In this document: positions 51,901-60,481 of the stretch, piece after piece
How the letters are laid out: each line of letters opens with the position of its first letter
Position numbering within the stretch: the first letter of the stretch is position 1
NCBI RefSeq assembly: GCF_001429545.1
Contig: NZ_LMSP01000004.1
Location: 120,955-184,954, forward strand
DNA length: 64,000 bases
Reading direction: 5' to 3'
Source of the DNA: Paenibacillus sp. Soil787
Lineage (GTDB): Bacteria > Bacillota > Bacilli > Paenibacillales > NBRC-103111
Notes under the pieces: generated by a model
What the model saw: only the letters and a program-made list of their open reading frames with translations
Told to the model about the DNA's origin: nothing
Database searches by the model: none
Made by a program: the position numbers and the translations under genes

Positions 51901-52957
51901 CACCAGGCTTTGTTGGATCGCCATGAGTACCGACATTGATCGGATGGGCAACATCGGGCATCAGGAAAGAGTTCGTGACACTGATATGGGCGGTATTGCC
52001 CGAATAATTGTTGCCGCCAAAATTGCGTGCTCCGTATATGGCAATCGCATCATCGCCTGTGCGTGCAAAGTAATTATTGATTGTCACATACGAAGAAGCA
52101 AATATGTCGATGCCATCGGTCCATCGCTTAAAGCTGTAGGCTTTAAAGTTATTGACCGAGACATTGGTGGAATTTCCGATATTAATCGCATAGCCGCCGT
52201 TATTGCTGCTGCCGTAGTCGTTCACGATGATCCCGTCGATCGTGATCTGGTTGGCATGGTCGACCTCAATCGCTCTATACGGAGCGTTAAGAACGACCCC
52301 CCTCCCCAGGACTTTGGCATTCGTGGCATTATCCAAACTGATGCCGCCTTGAATGACCGCCCCGCCGGCGATGTAAAGCGTCTTACCGCTAGGCACGGTG
52401 TAATCCTGCGTATAGAGACCAGGACCAACGTAAATGACATTCGGGTCCGTAGGGCTCGGAGGATTGGGGTCCACCGGATTGGCAAACAGGTCTAGGGTGT
52501 TGTTAGCATCTCCATTCACTTCCACCGAGATATTCATGGGCCCGGATATGCTGAATGTCATCGTATTGCCGTTGATGGTGGGCGTAATATTATTGGCAGC
52601 GGGCCGGATGACAGCTGTTGAAATACTTCCGATATTACTGGTGACAGAAATATTCACCGCGCCATCCGTGTCGAAATAAGCAAAGGAAGTTTTGCTTGAG
52701 GTGTACCCGTTGACCGTCGTCTGATAGACGTCCAGACTCTGCCACGGGCCTCCCGGCACCTGCACTTGCACCGTATAGGTGGTGTTCATCGGGACACCTG
52801 ATGGGGCAGGATATACATTTAATGTCCCAGCCGCTTGTACATTTGTCGGCAAGCTTAACGTCAAAGGAAAGAATGATAACAAGAACGAGAACACGATCAA
52901 TAAAGATAACACTTTTGATCTTTTTTTACCTCTGTTAAAGAAAACGCTTTCAAACAT
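48977..52957 (-). CDS. Large secreted beta-helix glycosidase-like protein with three CBM32 and two LamG modules
   Basis: An exported protein of about 1326 residues. The signal peptide ends near NVQAAG. A beta-sandwich of about 115 residues precedes a right-handed beta-helix (about 160-490) with GH28/GH49-like coils and DDAIAIYG in YFARTGDDAIAIYG, where catalytic Asp residues occur in polygalacturonase- and dextranase-type enzymes. Three tandem F5/8-type (CBM32) repeats follow, each starting like ARGKTATADSS and containing YVRITVTG, then two LamG/concanavalin repeats (GWNGTLVNGASWA... and YLNGMVQDFRIYN). The ATG at 52957 has AAGGAG; the upstream frame start is rejected. Probably a cell-surface or extracellular pectin/dextran-active enzyme. 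A cre site overlaps its first codons. Confidence 0.88.
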   Translation of the reverse strand: MFESVFFNRGKKRSKVLSLLIVFSFLLSFFPLTLSLPTNVQAAGTLNVYPAPSGVPMNTTYTVQVQVPGGPWQSLDVYQTTVNGYTSSKTSFAYFDTDGAVNISVTSNIGSISTAVIRPAANNITPTINGNTMTFSISGPMNISVEVNGDANNTLDLFANPVDPNPPSPTDPNVIYVGPGLYTQDYTVPSGKTLYIAGGAVIQGGISLDNATNAKVLGRGVVLNAPYRAIEVDHANQITIDGIIVNDYGSSNNGGYAINIGNSTNVSVNNFKAYSFKRWTDGIDIFASSYVTINNYFARTGDDAIAIYGARNFGGNNYSGNTAHISVTNSFLMPDVAHPINVGTHGDPTKPGGGETIEDLNFSNLTIWQKNGSKYISLTASDGLLVNKSTFTDITIEDENQGRFIEILTFKNNGYGLAYGRGVNNVYLKNISYTGTNANTNNIYGKFTNQLTQNVTFENLKVNGNVVLSASAGNFAIGSYASNINFITTGGTVPAPTAIPFTTPVDIARGKTATADSSQSGHAASSGNDGNTTTRWTANDGNTGHSWVVDLGSPMNITGGTQVMWELSGAAYKYKIETSNNNVNWNLKVDKTSNTDTNQVQNDAFQGTARYVRITVTGLPIGAWASFYDFKVFGDPTNLALGQAVTVDSSKSGNPASSGIDANAATLWSANDGNTGHWLTVDLGYAKKITSGTQVSWAQSGVTYQYKIETSLDNTNWTMQVDKTGNTDTSQVQNDYFTANARYVRITVTGVPSGAWASFYDFKLFGDPTNLALGKTITADSSLGGNPASNANDGDTSTYWTAADSNGGHSLTVDLGSNVNITGGTQVMWQNSGVLFNYTLSTSPDNINWTARIDKGGNNNTEQVQSDYFTGTTRYVKITVTGVPSGYSASIADFKVFGSTGGDNQTMAQLPFNQTSGTTAYDVTSNGWNGTLVNGASWAAGGNGSNAVSLNGTNQYVALPSGVVAGDNAITVAAWVNLNSVSNWSRIFDFGSGTNSYMFLSPKNAATSKIRFAIKLNGSSEQIIDGTAALPTGGWHHVAVTLNGSTGMLYVDGQQVGSNTAMTIKPSDLGVTTQNWIGRSQFSTDPYLNGMVQDFRIYNRALAASNITQVMNGETALLFTKLPFNETSGTTASDATGNGWNGTLVNGATWAAGRNSSNAVSLSGTSQYVSIPSGVISSYSNMTITAWVNLNAVSNWMRIFDFGTGTTNYMYLSPQNGVSNNNKIRFAMKVNGSTEQVIDGTAALPTGGWHHIAITLGNSTGTLYVDGVQVGSNSSMFKPSDLGETTQNYIGRSQFSTDPYLNGLVDDFRIYNNALSASQITQVMNE
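52939..52952. promoter_or_regulatory. cre site overlapping the first codons of the large secreted protein gene
   Basis: On the minus strand TGAAAGCGTTTTCT fits TGWAARCGYTWNCW at all positions and the stricter consensus at 13 of 14. It covers codons 2 to 7. A CcpA roadblock just after the start codon is expected, parallel to the site in the permease gene at 2189-2202. Confidence 0.6.
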
Positions 52958-53050
52958 AACTTCAACTCCTTCTTCTCCACAGTTATTTGGATATTTCACC
53001 CCAGGATGCGATGTGCATCCTGGGGCGAAACGTTTGGCATCCCGGACAGC

Positions 53051-54757
53051 TTATTTCAGACCCATTTTAGACATAACATCGACCTTGCTGGCATTGCTGT
53101 ACCATTCGTTCACTTCTTGTGTGATTTTCGCGCCTCCTTTATCATTCCATTGCTTGACGAAGTCGTCGAAGCTGCTGACAGGATCTTTCCCGTAAATGAT
53201 CTTCGTGTACGTTTCCATCTCCATCGTCTGCAATTGGGCCCAATTCGATTGCATGGTCTTGGTAGGCGGACCGTTGAATGCATTCGGCAGCAATACGTCA
53301 CGGTTTTCGTAGGAAATCACAAATCCGTCTTTCATGGTTTGAGCTTCTGAAGCAGCCCGCATCAATTCTCCAGTTTCCGGTTTGACGCCTTGTGCAAGAT
53401 CGTAGAAGGGTTTGCCTGCAACGGATACGCTCGGTGTGTTTTTGGCAAAGGACATCTTGCCTACACCAATAATATTCTCCAGCGGTTTGTTGAACTTCTT
53501 GGGATCAAAGACCACTTTCCCGTCTACAATATCATAGTCATAACCTTGAGCATAACCGTATTTGAAGTCACCGGTTCCGAAGGCAGCATCGTACAGCCTG
53601 TCGTAGTACTTGAAGAAGCCTTCCATGTACTTGAAGTCTTTGTTGAACACAAAGACGCCGTCATTTTGCTGGCCGTTCTGATAGGTCTTGTCGCCCGTTA
53701 CGCCTTTAATGGTCGGATAAGCGCCGACTTTAGCGCCCTGTACGTTCTTCTCAACGTCCATAACTGTTCCGTAAACCCATGCCCGGCCGATGATGATGCC
53801 CGCTTTGCCTTGCGTAAAGTCAGCGATGGCGTCCCAAGCGGCCTTGGAGGCAAATTCCTTATTCAGATAACCCTTGGCGAACCAATCGCGAAGCTTGGCC
53901 AATGCGTCCTTATTGCCGGGGGCAACCGATCCGTAAGTAAGCTTGCCGTTGTCATTGTACCATTGATACGGAATGTTTTTGCCCGTATAGGCGCTGAAAA
54001 TCATAACCGGATCGCTGACCCAACCCGTATTATAGGATTCCTTGCCGGAGAAGGTAAATCCGTACGTATCATTCTTGCCATTGCCGTCGGGATCCTTGTT
54101 CGTGAAGGCATCCAGCACCTGCTCGAATTCTTCGATGTTGGTAGGCGCCTTCAATTTCAATTTATCCAGCCAATCTTGCCGGATCAAGATGACCTCGCCA
54201 TCCGTCAAATTAGGCGCAATCGCCATGCCATACACCTTGCCGTCTTGAACAACCGGGTTGAAGGCGGTTGGATACTGCTTGTAAATCTCCTTCAAACGAG
54301 GCGGCATATAGGCTTTAATATCATCCGTTATATCTTTCACTTGTCCGGATTGAATCAAATCGTTCATTATTGCTGTGTCGTAAACAGGAATTACATCCGG
54401 GAGTTTGTCGGCGCCGGAGAGTGCCAGACGCAGCTTGGTATTATAGTTGCCGCCATCGCCGCCCATTAAGGTGGTTTGAACCTTAATGCCAAGGTTTTTC
54501 ACGCCCCAGCGCGTTAAGACATTATCGTTCAGGCTCTCCCCGTTGATATATTTGCCGGCGTTCTCATCCTGCTGCTTGGCAATGTTAATGGTAATGGGAG
54601 GATCATATTTGCCATCCTTTACTGCTGCGTTTTTTGTATCTGTGGTTCCTTTTGCATCCGATGCGGATTTAGTCACGTTGCCGCTTGTATTGCAGCCCGC
54701 AAGCAAGCTTGTCGCCAAAACCGCGGCGGAAAGGATCATTCCTGTCTTTTTCTTCAT
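53051..54757 (-). CDS. Extracellular sugar-binding lipoprotein of a third importer
   Basis: A lipoprotein of about 568 residues. The signal peptide ends in LLAGC (lipobox), followed by a Thr/Lys/Ala-rich linker and the two-lobed LplA-type binding domain. A DPDGNGKNDTYG segment looks like the calcium-binding loop often seen in these proteins. The ATG at 54757 has a GAGGAGA site; an earlier in-frame start at 54778 is less likely. It is the third gene of a permease-permease-binding protein operon and precedes the large beta-helix protein gene, so it probably imports that enzyme's products. The ligand is unknown. Confidence 0.92.
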   Translation of the reverse strand: MKKKTGMILSAAVLATSLLAGCNTSGNVTKSASDAKGTTDTKNAAVKDGKYDPPITINIAKQQDENAGKYINGESLNDNVLTRWGVKNLGIKVQTTLMGGDGGNYNTKLRLALSGADKLPDVIPVYDTAIMNDLIQSGQVKDITDDIKAYMPPRLKEIYKQYPTAFNPVVQDGKVYGMAIAPNLTDGEVILIRQDWLDKLKLKAPTNIEEFEQVLDAFTNKDPDGNGKNDTYGFTFSGKESYNTGWVSDPVMIFSAYTGKNIPYQWYNDNGKLTYGSVAPGNKDALAKLRDWFAKGYLNKEFASKAAWDAIADFTQGKAGIIIGRAWVYGTVMDVEKNVQGAKVGAYPTIKGVTGDKTYQNGQQNDGVFVFNKDFKYMEGFFKYYDRLYDAAFGTGDFKYGYAQGYDYDIVDGKVVFDPKKFNKPLENIIGVGKMSFAKNTPSVSVAGKPFYDLAQGVKPETGELMRAASEAQTMKDGFVISYENRDVLLPNAFNGPPTKTMQSNWAQLQTMEMETYTKIIYGKDPVSSFDDFVKQWNDKGGAKITQEVNEWYSNASKVDVMSKMGLK

Positions 54758-54792
54758 AAATTTGTCTCCTCGTGTCATATTTCATCGTGCCT

Positions 54793-55662
54793 TTATTCTT
54801 TTACCGCGCCCAGTACGATGCCTTTTACAAAAAACCTTTGCAGGAACGGATAGACGATGATAATGGGCAGTGTACTGACAAAGATTTGTGCAGCTTTAAT
54901 GCTTTGTTCGGACAAGGCCTCCGCCTCGGAACTGCTCAAGGCCATATTCTGCGTCGAGCCTTGCACAACAATGGTCTGCATAAATGAGGCAAGGGGATAG
55001 TTCGTCGACTTGGACATGTACAAGATGCCGTCGAACCATGAGTTCCAGTGTCCAACCATGATAAACAAACCGACAGTTGCCAAACCGGGAAGAGAAAGGG
55101 GAAGGTACACCCTCCAGAAAATACCGAAGAATGAAGCCCCGTCGATAAAAGCCGCTTCCTCAAGCGCTTTCGGAATCGTCTTGAAGAAGTTCATGATTAA
55201 AATCAAGTTGTACGCTCCAAAAGCGCCCGGAAGCACTAATGACCATATGGTATCTTTCAAACCAAGCTTCGTAACCAGGAGGTAGGAAGGAATCAATCCG
55301 CCGGAGAACAGCATGGTAAATACGAACAACCACATGAGTGCATTGCGCCCGGGGAAGTCTTTGGATAACGAATAACCCGCCGTCGTAATGATAACCATGC
55401 TGATGAACGTTCCCAGGATGGTTCGGATGACCGAGATCCACATGGAACCGATAAAGTTGGAATTTTTGAATGTTTTCATATAAGCTTCGACAGAAAAGTC
55501 CACTGGCCAAAATGACACCAATTGGCCATTTACAGCCGCCTTGCTGCTAAACGATTGCGCCAATAAATGGAGCAATGGCAAAAAGCACGATAACGCCGCC
55601 AGAATCAGCAGAAGGTGGTTAAAGAACGAAAAAATACGATATCCCTTTGTCTTAAAATACAA
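54793..55662 (-). CDS. Carbohydrate ABC transporter permease (LplC type)
   Basis: An inner-membrane permease of 289 residues with six membrane segments, EAA loop LEEAAFIDGASFFGIFWR and C-terminus GIVLGAVKE. The start is TTG at 55662, nine bases after AAAGGAG. It lies 15 bp after the LplB-type permease and 35 bp before the binding-protein gene. No ATPase gene is present. Confidence 0.92.
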   Translation of the reverse strand: MYFKTKGYRIFSFFNHLLLILAALSCFLPLLHLLAQSFSSKAAVNGQLVSFWPVDFSVEAYMKTFKNSNFIGSMWISVIRTILGTFISMVIITTAGYSLSKDFPGRNALMWLFVFTMLFSGGLIPSYLLVTKLGLKDTIWSLVLPGAFGAYNLILIMNFFKTIPKALEEAAFIDGASFFGIFWRVYLPLSLPGLATVGLFIMVGHWNSWFDGILYMSKSTNYPLASFMQTIVVQGSTQNMALSSSEAEALSEQSIKAAQIFVSTLPIIIVYPFLQRFFVKGIVLGAVKE

Positions 55663-55677
55663 TGCCCTTTCTCCTTT

Positions 55678-56628
55678 CTAGAAGATTTTATAACGGGCAA
55701 TCTTGTAGGCAATGCGATAGGCAATCACGATTAATAAAAAGCTGATGCCAGATTTGAATAACCCGACGGCCGTACCGAAACCATATTGTCCATTCAACAA
55801 GGACGAACGATAAACATAAGTGTCGATAATATCCCCTGTACTATACACAAGCGGATTGTACAAGTTAAAGATTTGTTCAAAACCTGCATCCAGGATACTC
55901 CCGAGACTTAATGTGGAGATGACAACGATCATCGGCATCATGCTCGGCAAGGTAACGTGGACGATTTGCTGTCGTCTTGATGCGCCATCAATCTCGGCTG
56001 CTTCATAATAAGAAGGGTCAATTCCCGTGATGACCGCCAAATAAACAATCATGCCGAAACCAAAATTTTTCCACAAATCGCTGATAACAACCATTGGCCT
56101 GAAGAAGGCGGGATCCCCCAAGAAATGAATCGGCTTCATGCCAATAGCGGATAGAACGTGATTGACACCGCCATCAAGACCCAGAACGTCAAGCATAATA
56201 CCGGCAATCGTCACCCAGGATAAGAAATGGGGCAAGTACACCAAGGTTTGAATCCCCTTCTTAAGTCCTACGCTTCTAATTTCATTTAACAAGATGGCCA
56301 TAATGATCGGAACGATGATGCCGGCTGCAATCTTCATTACGGCAATAATAATCGTATTGATAATCGCTTGGGTGGATTCATGGTATTGAAAGATTCTTGC
56401 GAAGTTATCCATCCCGATCCACGGCGAACGGACAAATCCCAGCCAAGGCTTGTAATCTTGAAATGCCATAATTAAGCCGCCCATGGGTCCGTAAGAGAAA
56501 ATGATAACGAATACAAAAGCCGGAATACACAACACATACAAAGGCCAGCTTTTTTTGATCTCCTTTCCCAAGCGACGCTTACGAACGCTGTACGCATATT
56601 TCACTGATGCAGCGTGGGCTTCCGTCAA
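55678..56628 (-). CDS. Carbohydrate ABC transporter permease (LplB type)
   Basis: The first gene of the third importer operon, about 316 residues with six membrane segments and EAA loop YEAAEIDGASRRQQIVHV. The TTG at 56628 is used here, but GGGAGGG is 16 bases away; a GTG eight codons downstream is an alternative start. It is transcribed divergently from the sensor kinase gene, the standard arrangement for a YesMN system controlling an LplABC importer. Confidence 0.9.
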   Translation of the reverse strand: MTEAHAASVKYAYSVRKRRLGKEIKKSWPLYVLCIPAFVFVIIFSYGPMGGLIMAFQDYKPWLGFVRSPWIGMDNFARIFQYHESTQAIINTIIIAVMKIAAGIIVPIIMAILLNEIRSVGLKKGIQTLVYLPHFLSWVTIAGIMLDVLGLDGGVNHVLSAIGMKPIHFLGDPAFFRPMVVISDLWKNFGFGMIVYLAVITGIDPSYYEAAEIDGASRRQQIVHVTLPSMMPMIVVISTLSLGSILDAGFEQIFNLYNPLVYSTGDIIDTYVYRSSLLNGQYGFGTAVGLFKSGISFLLIVIAYRIAYKIARYKIF

Positions 56629-56695
56629 CTGAGCTATTTTTATTCCCTCCCTTCATTCTATTATGCGCTATGAATCGCCTACGGGTTCATCTTAA

Positions 56696-56709
56696 CAAAA
56701 GCGCTTTCA
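56696..56709. promoter_or_regulatory. cre-like site in the divergent permease/sensor-kinase gap
   Basis: CAAAAGCGCTTTCA (minus strand TGAAAGCGCTTTTG) keeps the palindromic core AAAGCGCTTT and matches cre at 12 of 14 positions. Its position in a 248-bp divergent promoter region makes regulation of both sides plausible. Confidence 0.4.
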
Positions 56710-56876
56710 TGTTGAAATGTCATTATCTGAATATCATAACCAATGATTTAATCGGTTCGTTTTCGTGCTTCCTGTTTGTTCCATTCCCCTTTTGGCAAAT
56801 ATCGCTTATTATATCCGTAGATACTATACCTTATTATTTCATAAGAATCTCTTTTTATCCGACAAGGGGAATGCGC

Positions 56877-58601
56877 ATGATCAAGAAAGTCAACATGAAG
56901 TGGTTCATTTACTTTTTCGTCTTTTTTCTCCTATTGACTTTAGGATTATTCTATTTTTTGGAGAATTCAGGCGCAAGAGCAATCCAGGAGAGCTTGGTAA
57001 ATTCGTCCAAAGATCAGCTTTCTTATGCGGACAGCATAATCAATGGCGTTATTTCGGAAGCGAGTGTTTACGGTGCTCAATATACAGCTGAAAACTCCGT
57101 CCGTTACCTTCAAAGCCAAAAGCATAATTTAGGCCCCTATGATTTCCAGATGCAAAAGAATGCGATCTCGAACCGTCTACTGGACCCGCTCCTCTCCAGT
57201 CAAGCTATCGAGTCAATCGCCATCTACTGGGGGCCCGACGGTGACTTTATATCAACCGGTTCACTTTCACCCACCGTCTTTGAAAGCGTAACCCAACGGG
57301 GATGGCAATACGTAAACGGCAGTTTTATTTATTATTCGGTCTACCCTTATTTTTTTCAACCCGAAGATCTTGCCAATATTCAATATGTCGTGGGGGTGAA
57401 GCTGAAGACGGAATATTTAGCTGCTCTGCTCGAAAAAGCTTATAACGGCAGCAATTCAAACGCCTATTTCCTGGTCGGGAACAACACGTTGATCAGCAGC
57501 AAGACCGTGAACAATGAAATTGTCGAAAAGGCTAAGAAAACGATTAAGCCCGATTCGCAAGAGATATTCAAGTTTGACTATAAGACTCATGATGGAACTT
57601 ACTATGTATTAACGAAGTATATCAAACCGATTGACACCTACCTTGTCACTTATACGCGAACGAACGCCTTTTTGAATCCGCTCAACCTGAACAATCAGGT
57701 CTTCTTTTTAAGCATTCTGGTTATTCTGGTCATTGGACTCATCATGATTTTTATGTTTTACCGAAACTTTTATCGAAACGTTTACTTGCTGAACAAGAAG
57801 TTTTATCAGGTGGAAAAAGGAGACTACGGCACAAGGATTATTGAAAACCCTGACAACGAATTTTTCAACTTGTTTCAAAGCTTCAACCACATGGTTGCCA
57901 AAATTCAAGCCTTATTTGCCTCGCTGAAGATTGAAACGGATCTGCGAAGAAACGCGGAAATCAAACAATTGCAGTCCCAAATTAATCCACACTTTCTTTA
58001 CAACAGTCTCTTCTTTATCATGTCATTGGCGAAGACCTCACCGGAAGCGGTTATGCAGATGAGTAAACATTTGGCGGAATATTATCGATATTTGACAAAA
58101 ATAGATTCGCACGAGATCACGCTCGCTTCCGAAATGGTGCTCGTGGACCATTATTTGTCTATTATGTCCCTGTGCAAAAATATCAAGTATACCATTAATC
58201 TTGCGCCCGAGCTAAGAGATTGGCGAATGATGCCGCTTATCATTCAACCCATCGTTGAGAACGCGATTCAGCATGGTATTGAAGAGCGCCAAGGCGCTCA
58301 TCGTGTTTCGATCGATGTGAAAGCAGCCAACCCCGGTGCACTTATCGTGATTGCCAATGATGGAAAAGGACTTACTCCTGATGAAATCAAGCAGCTTGAG
58401 GCACGTGTTCAAAATGATTTGCCCCCCAAAGGCACAAACGGGATCGGGCTTTGGAATGTTAATCAGCGTCTCAAGAATATATACGGCGAAAGCAGCAGTC
58501 TGCGTTTTTTCATAAATGACTGGGGCGGTTTAACCGTTACGTTTACCATTGATTTTTTCCCTGATGAAGGAGGACACTATGCGGTTACTGATCGTGGATG
58601 A
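56877..58601 (+). CDS. YesM-type sensor histidine kinase
   Basis: A membrane kinase of about 574 residues. The first membrane helix (WFIYFFVFFLLLTLGLFYF) is followed by an extracellular Cache-like sensor of about 250 residues, a second helix (VFFLSILVILVIGLIMIF), HAMP, a His_kinase block with His in QINPHFLYNSL, and an ATPase with N box PIVENAIQHG. The frame is open far upstream, but the ATG at 56877 has AAGGGGA six bases ahead and begins the expected N-terminus. It overlaps the response-regulator start by 23 bases. It should sense a sugar handled by the divergent importer. Confidence 0.93.
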   Translation: MIKKVNMKWFIYFFVFFLLLTLGLFYFLENSGARAIQESLVNSSKDQLSYADSIINGVISEASVYGAQYTAENSVRYLQSQKHNLGPYDFQMQKNAISNRLLDPLLSSQAIESIAIYWGPDGDFISTGSLSPTVFESVTQRGWQYVNGSFIYYSVYPYFFQPEDLANIQYVVGVKLKTEYLAALLEKAYNGSNSNAYFLVGNNTLISSKTVNNEIVEKAKKTIKPDSQEIFKFDYKTHDGTYYVLTKYIKPIDTYLVTYTRTNAFLNPLNLNNQVFFLSILVILVIGLIMIFMFYRNFYRNVYLLNKKFYQVEKGDYGTRIIENPDNEFFNLFQSFNHMVAKIQALFASLKIETDLRRNAEIKQLQSQINPHFLYNSLFFIMSLAKTSPEAVMQMSKHLAEYYRYLTKIDSHEITLASEMVLVDHYLSIMSLCKNIKYTINLAPELRDWRMMPLIIQPIVENAIQHGIEERQGAHRVSIDVKAANPGALIVIANDGKGLTPDEIKQLEARVQNDLPPKGTNGIGLWNVNQRLKNIYGESSSLRFFINDWGGLTVTFTIDFFPDEGGHYAVTDRG

Positions 58602-59952
58602 CGGCCATTACATCGTTGAATATTTGAAGCATCTGCTGGATTGGAATAACATGGGCGTCAAAAACATTCGGACAACCACTAACCCTATTGAAGCGAAGCA
58701 ACTTTTGGATCAAGCGTACATTGATATTCTGATCACGGATATTCGCATGCCGGAGGTTTCGGGGGTCGATTTGCTGGAGCACGTTAATAAGAATAAGCTT
58801 CGGACCAAGGTGGTTTTCCTAACAGGTTATTCCGATTTTGAATATACGCAGAAAGCCATTCGTCTGGGGGCAGTCGATTACTTACTGAAACCCGTAGATA
58901 AAGATGATATGGAAAAATCAATGAAAAAAGTGTTGAAACAGATAGAAGAGGAGCGCTTGAAGACGAATATCGATTGGAAAAATTTCGACGGACTCGGTTA
59001 CCTCCTATCCGTCATAAGCGGGCATCATTCAATACCCCATGATTACAAATTATATGATGATGCTTTAGCAAGCGAAACATATTGCTTTTTTCAAGTTCCA
59101 ACTGCCCGTGTGAACGATGAAATCCTGCTTAGGGACAATAGCGGCGGTGTAGAACATTTTATCTGGTCCACCGATACAACGATAGCGGGAATTGTTTTGA
59201 AGTCATGTACCGAATCGCTTGCAAACAGGATCGATACCTTGACGTTTTCGGATAGCTTTCATTTCCATCAAAAGAATACCGTCCGCCATAATTTTTATCA
59301 GTTCTTTTATAATGAACATGTGAGCGCTGGTGAGTTTGAATGGTTGCGTGATCGTGTTGTCTTTCCAAATCTGGAGACTGGATCATGGGAAAGTTTCAGA
59401 AAAACCCTCCTGAAAATGTATGCGCAAATGCTATCTGGGAAGCAAAAGATCACCTTTCTTATGGAATTGATTCATTTTCTATATTTTACATATTGTCAAT
59501 TGCAAGCTAGCGAGCTGAAAGACTGGATATTCAACCAATTGAACCATCCGGATGCCACTTTCCATTCGATATTGATTGCGATCAGCCAAATGGAAAAGGA
59601 TATACGGTTGTCCAATGATGATATGATTAATGCCGTCCATGCCTATATAGCCGATCATCTTAGTGACGCGTTAAGCTTGGACGAATTAGGAAGAGTCGTG
59701 CATCTTCATCCCGTTTATCTTTCTAAACTGTATAAGCAGGAAACCGGCGAGAATCTATCCAACTATATTTCCATGAAGCGGTTGGAAAAGGCCTCCAGGT
59801 TATTGATTGATTCCAATCTGCATGTGATCGATATTTCTCATCTGGTCGGGTACAAAAAACCGCAATATTTTATAAAACTGTTCAAGGAACAATATGGTAC
59901 CACCCCCCAGCAATACCGCAAAATCAGATTAGGTCGGGATGCAAATGGATAA
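58579..59952 (+). CDS. YesN-type response regulator with AraC DNA-binding domain
   Basis: A protein of about 457 residues. The receiver has Asp54 (LITDIRMPE), FLTGYSD and Lys104 (LLKPVD). The C-terminus has two AraC helix-turn-helix motifs (SLDELGRVVHLHPVYLSKLYKQ and DISHLVGYKKPQYFIKLFK). The ATG at 58579 follows GGAGG and overlaps the kinase gene. It likely activates the divergent importer and the large secreted enzyme gene. It is only distantly similar to the regulator at 18974-20545. Confidence 0.93.
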   Translation: MRLLIVDDGHYIVEYLKHLLDWNNMGVKNIRTTTNPIEAKQLLDQAYIDILITDIRMPEVSGVDLLEHVNKNKLRTKVVFLTGYSDFEYTQKAIRLGAVDYLLKPVDKDDMEKSMKKVLKQIEEERLKTNIDWKNFDGLGYLLSVISGHHSIPHDYKLYDDALASETYCFFQVPTARVNDEILLRDNSGGVEHFIWSTDTTIAGIVLKSCTESLANRIDTLTFSDSFHFHQKNTVRHNFYQFFYNEHVSAGEFEWLRDRVVFPNLETGSWESFRKTLLKMYAQMLSGKQKITFLMELIHFLYFTYCQLQASELKDWIFNQLNHPDATFHSILIAISQMEKDIRLSNDDMINAVHAYIADHLSDALSLDELGRVVHLHPVYLSKLYKQETGENLSNYISMKRLEKASRLLIDSNLHVIDISHLVGYKKPQYFIKLFKEQYGTTPQQYRKIRLGRDANG

Positions 59953-60049
59953 ACCCTGAAAACCTGATGATCCACGGTCCTGCTGGAACAGCATAAAGAC
60001 GACCACGGCAATATACAACTTTTCATATTGACAAGACCGAAATTCCGCT

Positions 60050-60290
60050 CCCTACCTGCTGAAGAATCCACAATTGGGTTGTGTCGGAGCTGCTCGGCTG
60101 CTAAATGAGATTGGCTCCATCCGCCCTTCAGGTAATCTTTCACTGCTTGAAGCTTGAACTCAGCCGTATAGCTTCAAGCAGTGAAAGACTCTCTCAGTTC
60201 ATCAGAGTCGTTTTATTAATCCCATATTTCTTGGCTGCGGCTAGAAAACCAATTTCTCCGCTTGTTACTTCTTCGAGAATAGAGGAAGAA
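60050..60290 (-). mobile_element. Fragments of IS3-type transposase OrfA helix-turn-helix regions
   Basis: Two short minus-strand frames resemble the N-terminal helix-turn-helix of IS3/IS150-type OrfA proteins: AEFKLQAVKDYLKGGWSQ (ending about 60164) and EEVTSGEIGFLAAAKKYGIN followed by KTTLMN and a stop (60194-60285). Neither has a full ORF, terminal repeats or a DDE domain, so these are relics. Their junction carries the inverted repeat at 60137-60187. Confidence 0.45.
60137..60187. repeat. Perfect 18-bp inverted repeat inside transposase fragments
   Basis: CTTTCACTGCTTGAAGCT (60137-60154) and its exact complement AGCTTCAAGCAGTGAAAG (60170-60187) flank a 15-base loop. One arm is part of the OrfA-like codons for KLQAVKD, so the structure may come from an inverted duplication during transposon decay. 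It may also act as a terminator after the response regulator, though no T-run follows. Confidence 0.6.
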
Positions 60291-60347
60291 AAAAAAGTTG
60301 CATGCTTTCAACAAAATATAGTCTCATCTATCATAACGACCGTAACC

Positions 60348-60463
60348 TCTCGCTAATTTTCGAAACTTACATATATGCATATTAGTGAATATTTATACCT
60401 TTTCTCAGCAATTATGAAAATCCATTCTCACTAATTTTGAAAATTTCCTCAATAATTCTGACA
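60348..60463. mobile_element. Tn7-like transposon end, facing left, four closely spaced sites
   Basis: Read leftward from 60463 the sequence starts TGTCAGAATTATTGAGGAA. It repeats the motif TCAxAATTAGTGAGAAT at 60425-60444 and 60402-60420, and in weaker form at 60348-60366. A terminal TGT plus about four close transposase-site repeats within about 115 bp is the architecture of a Tn7-type right end. The terminus is the mirror image of that of the adjacent rightward end. Confidence 0.6.
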
Positions 60464-60481
60464 CTACTATTATTTGTGTGG

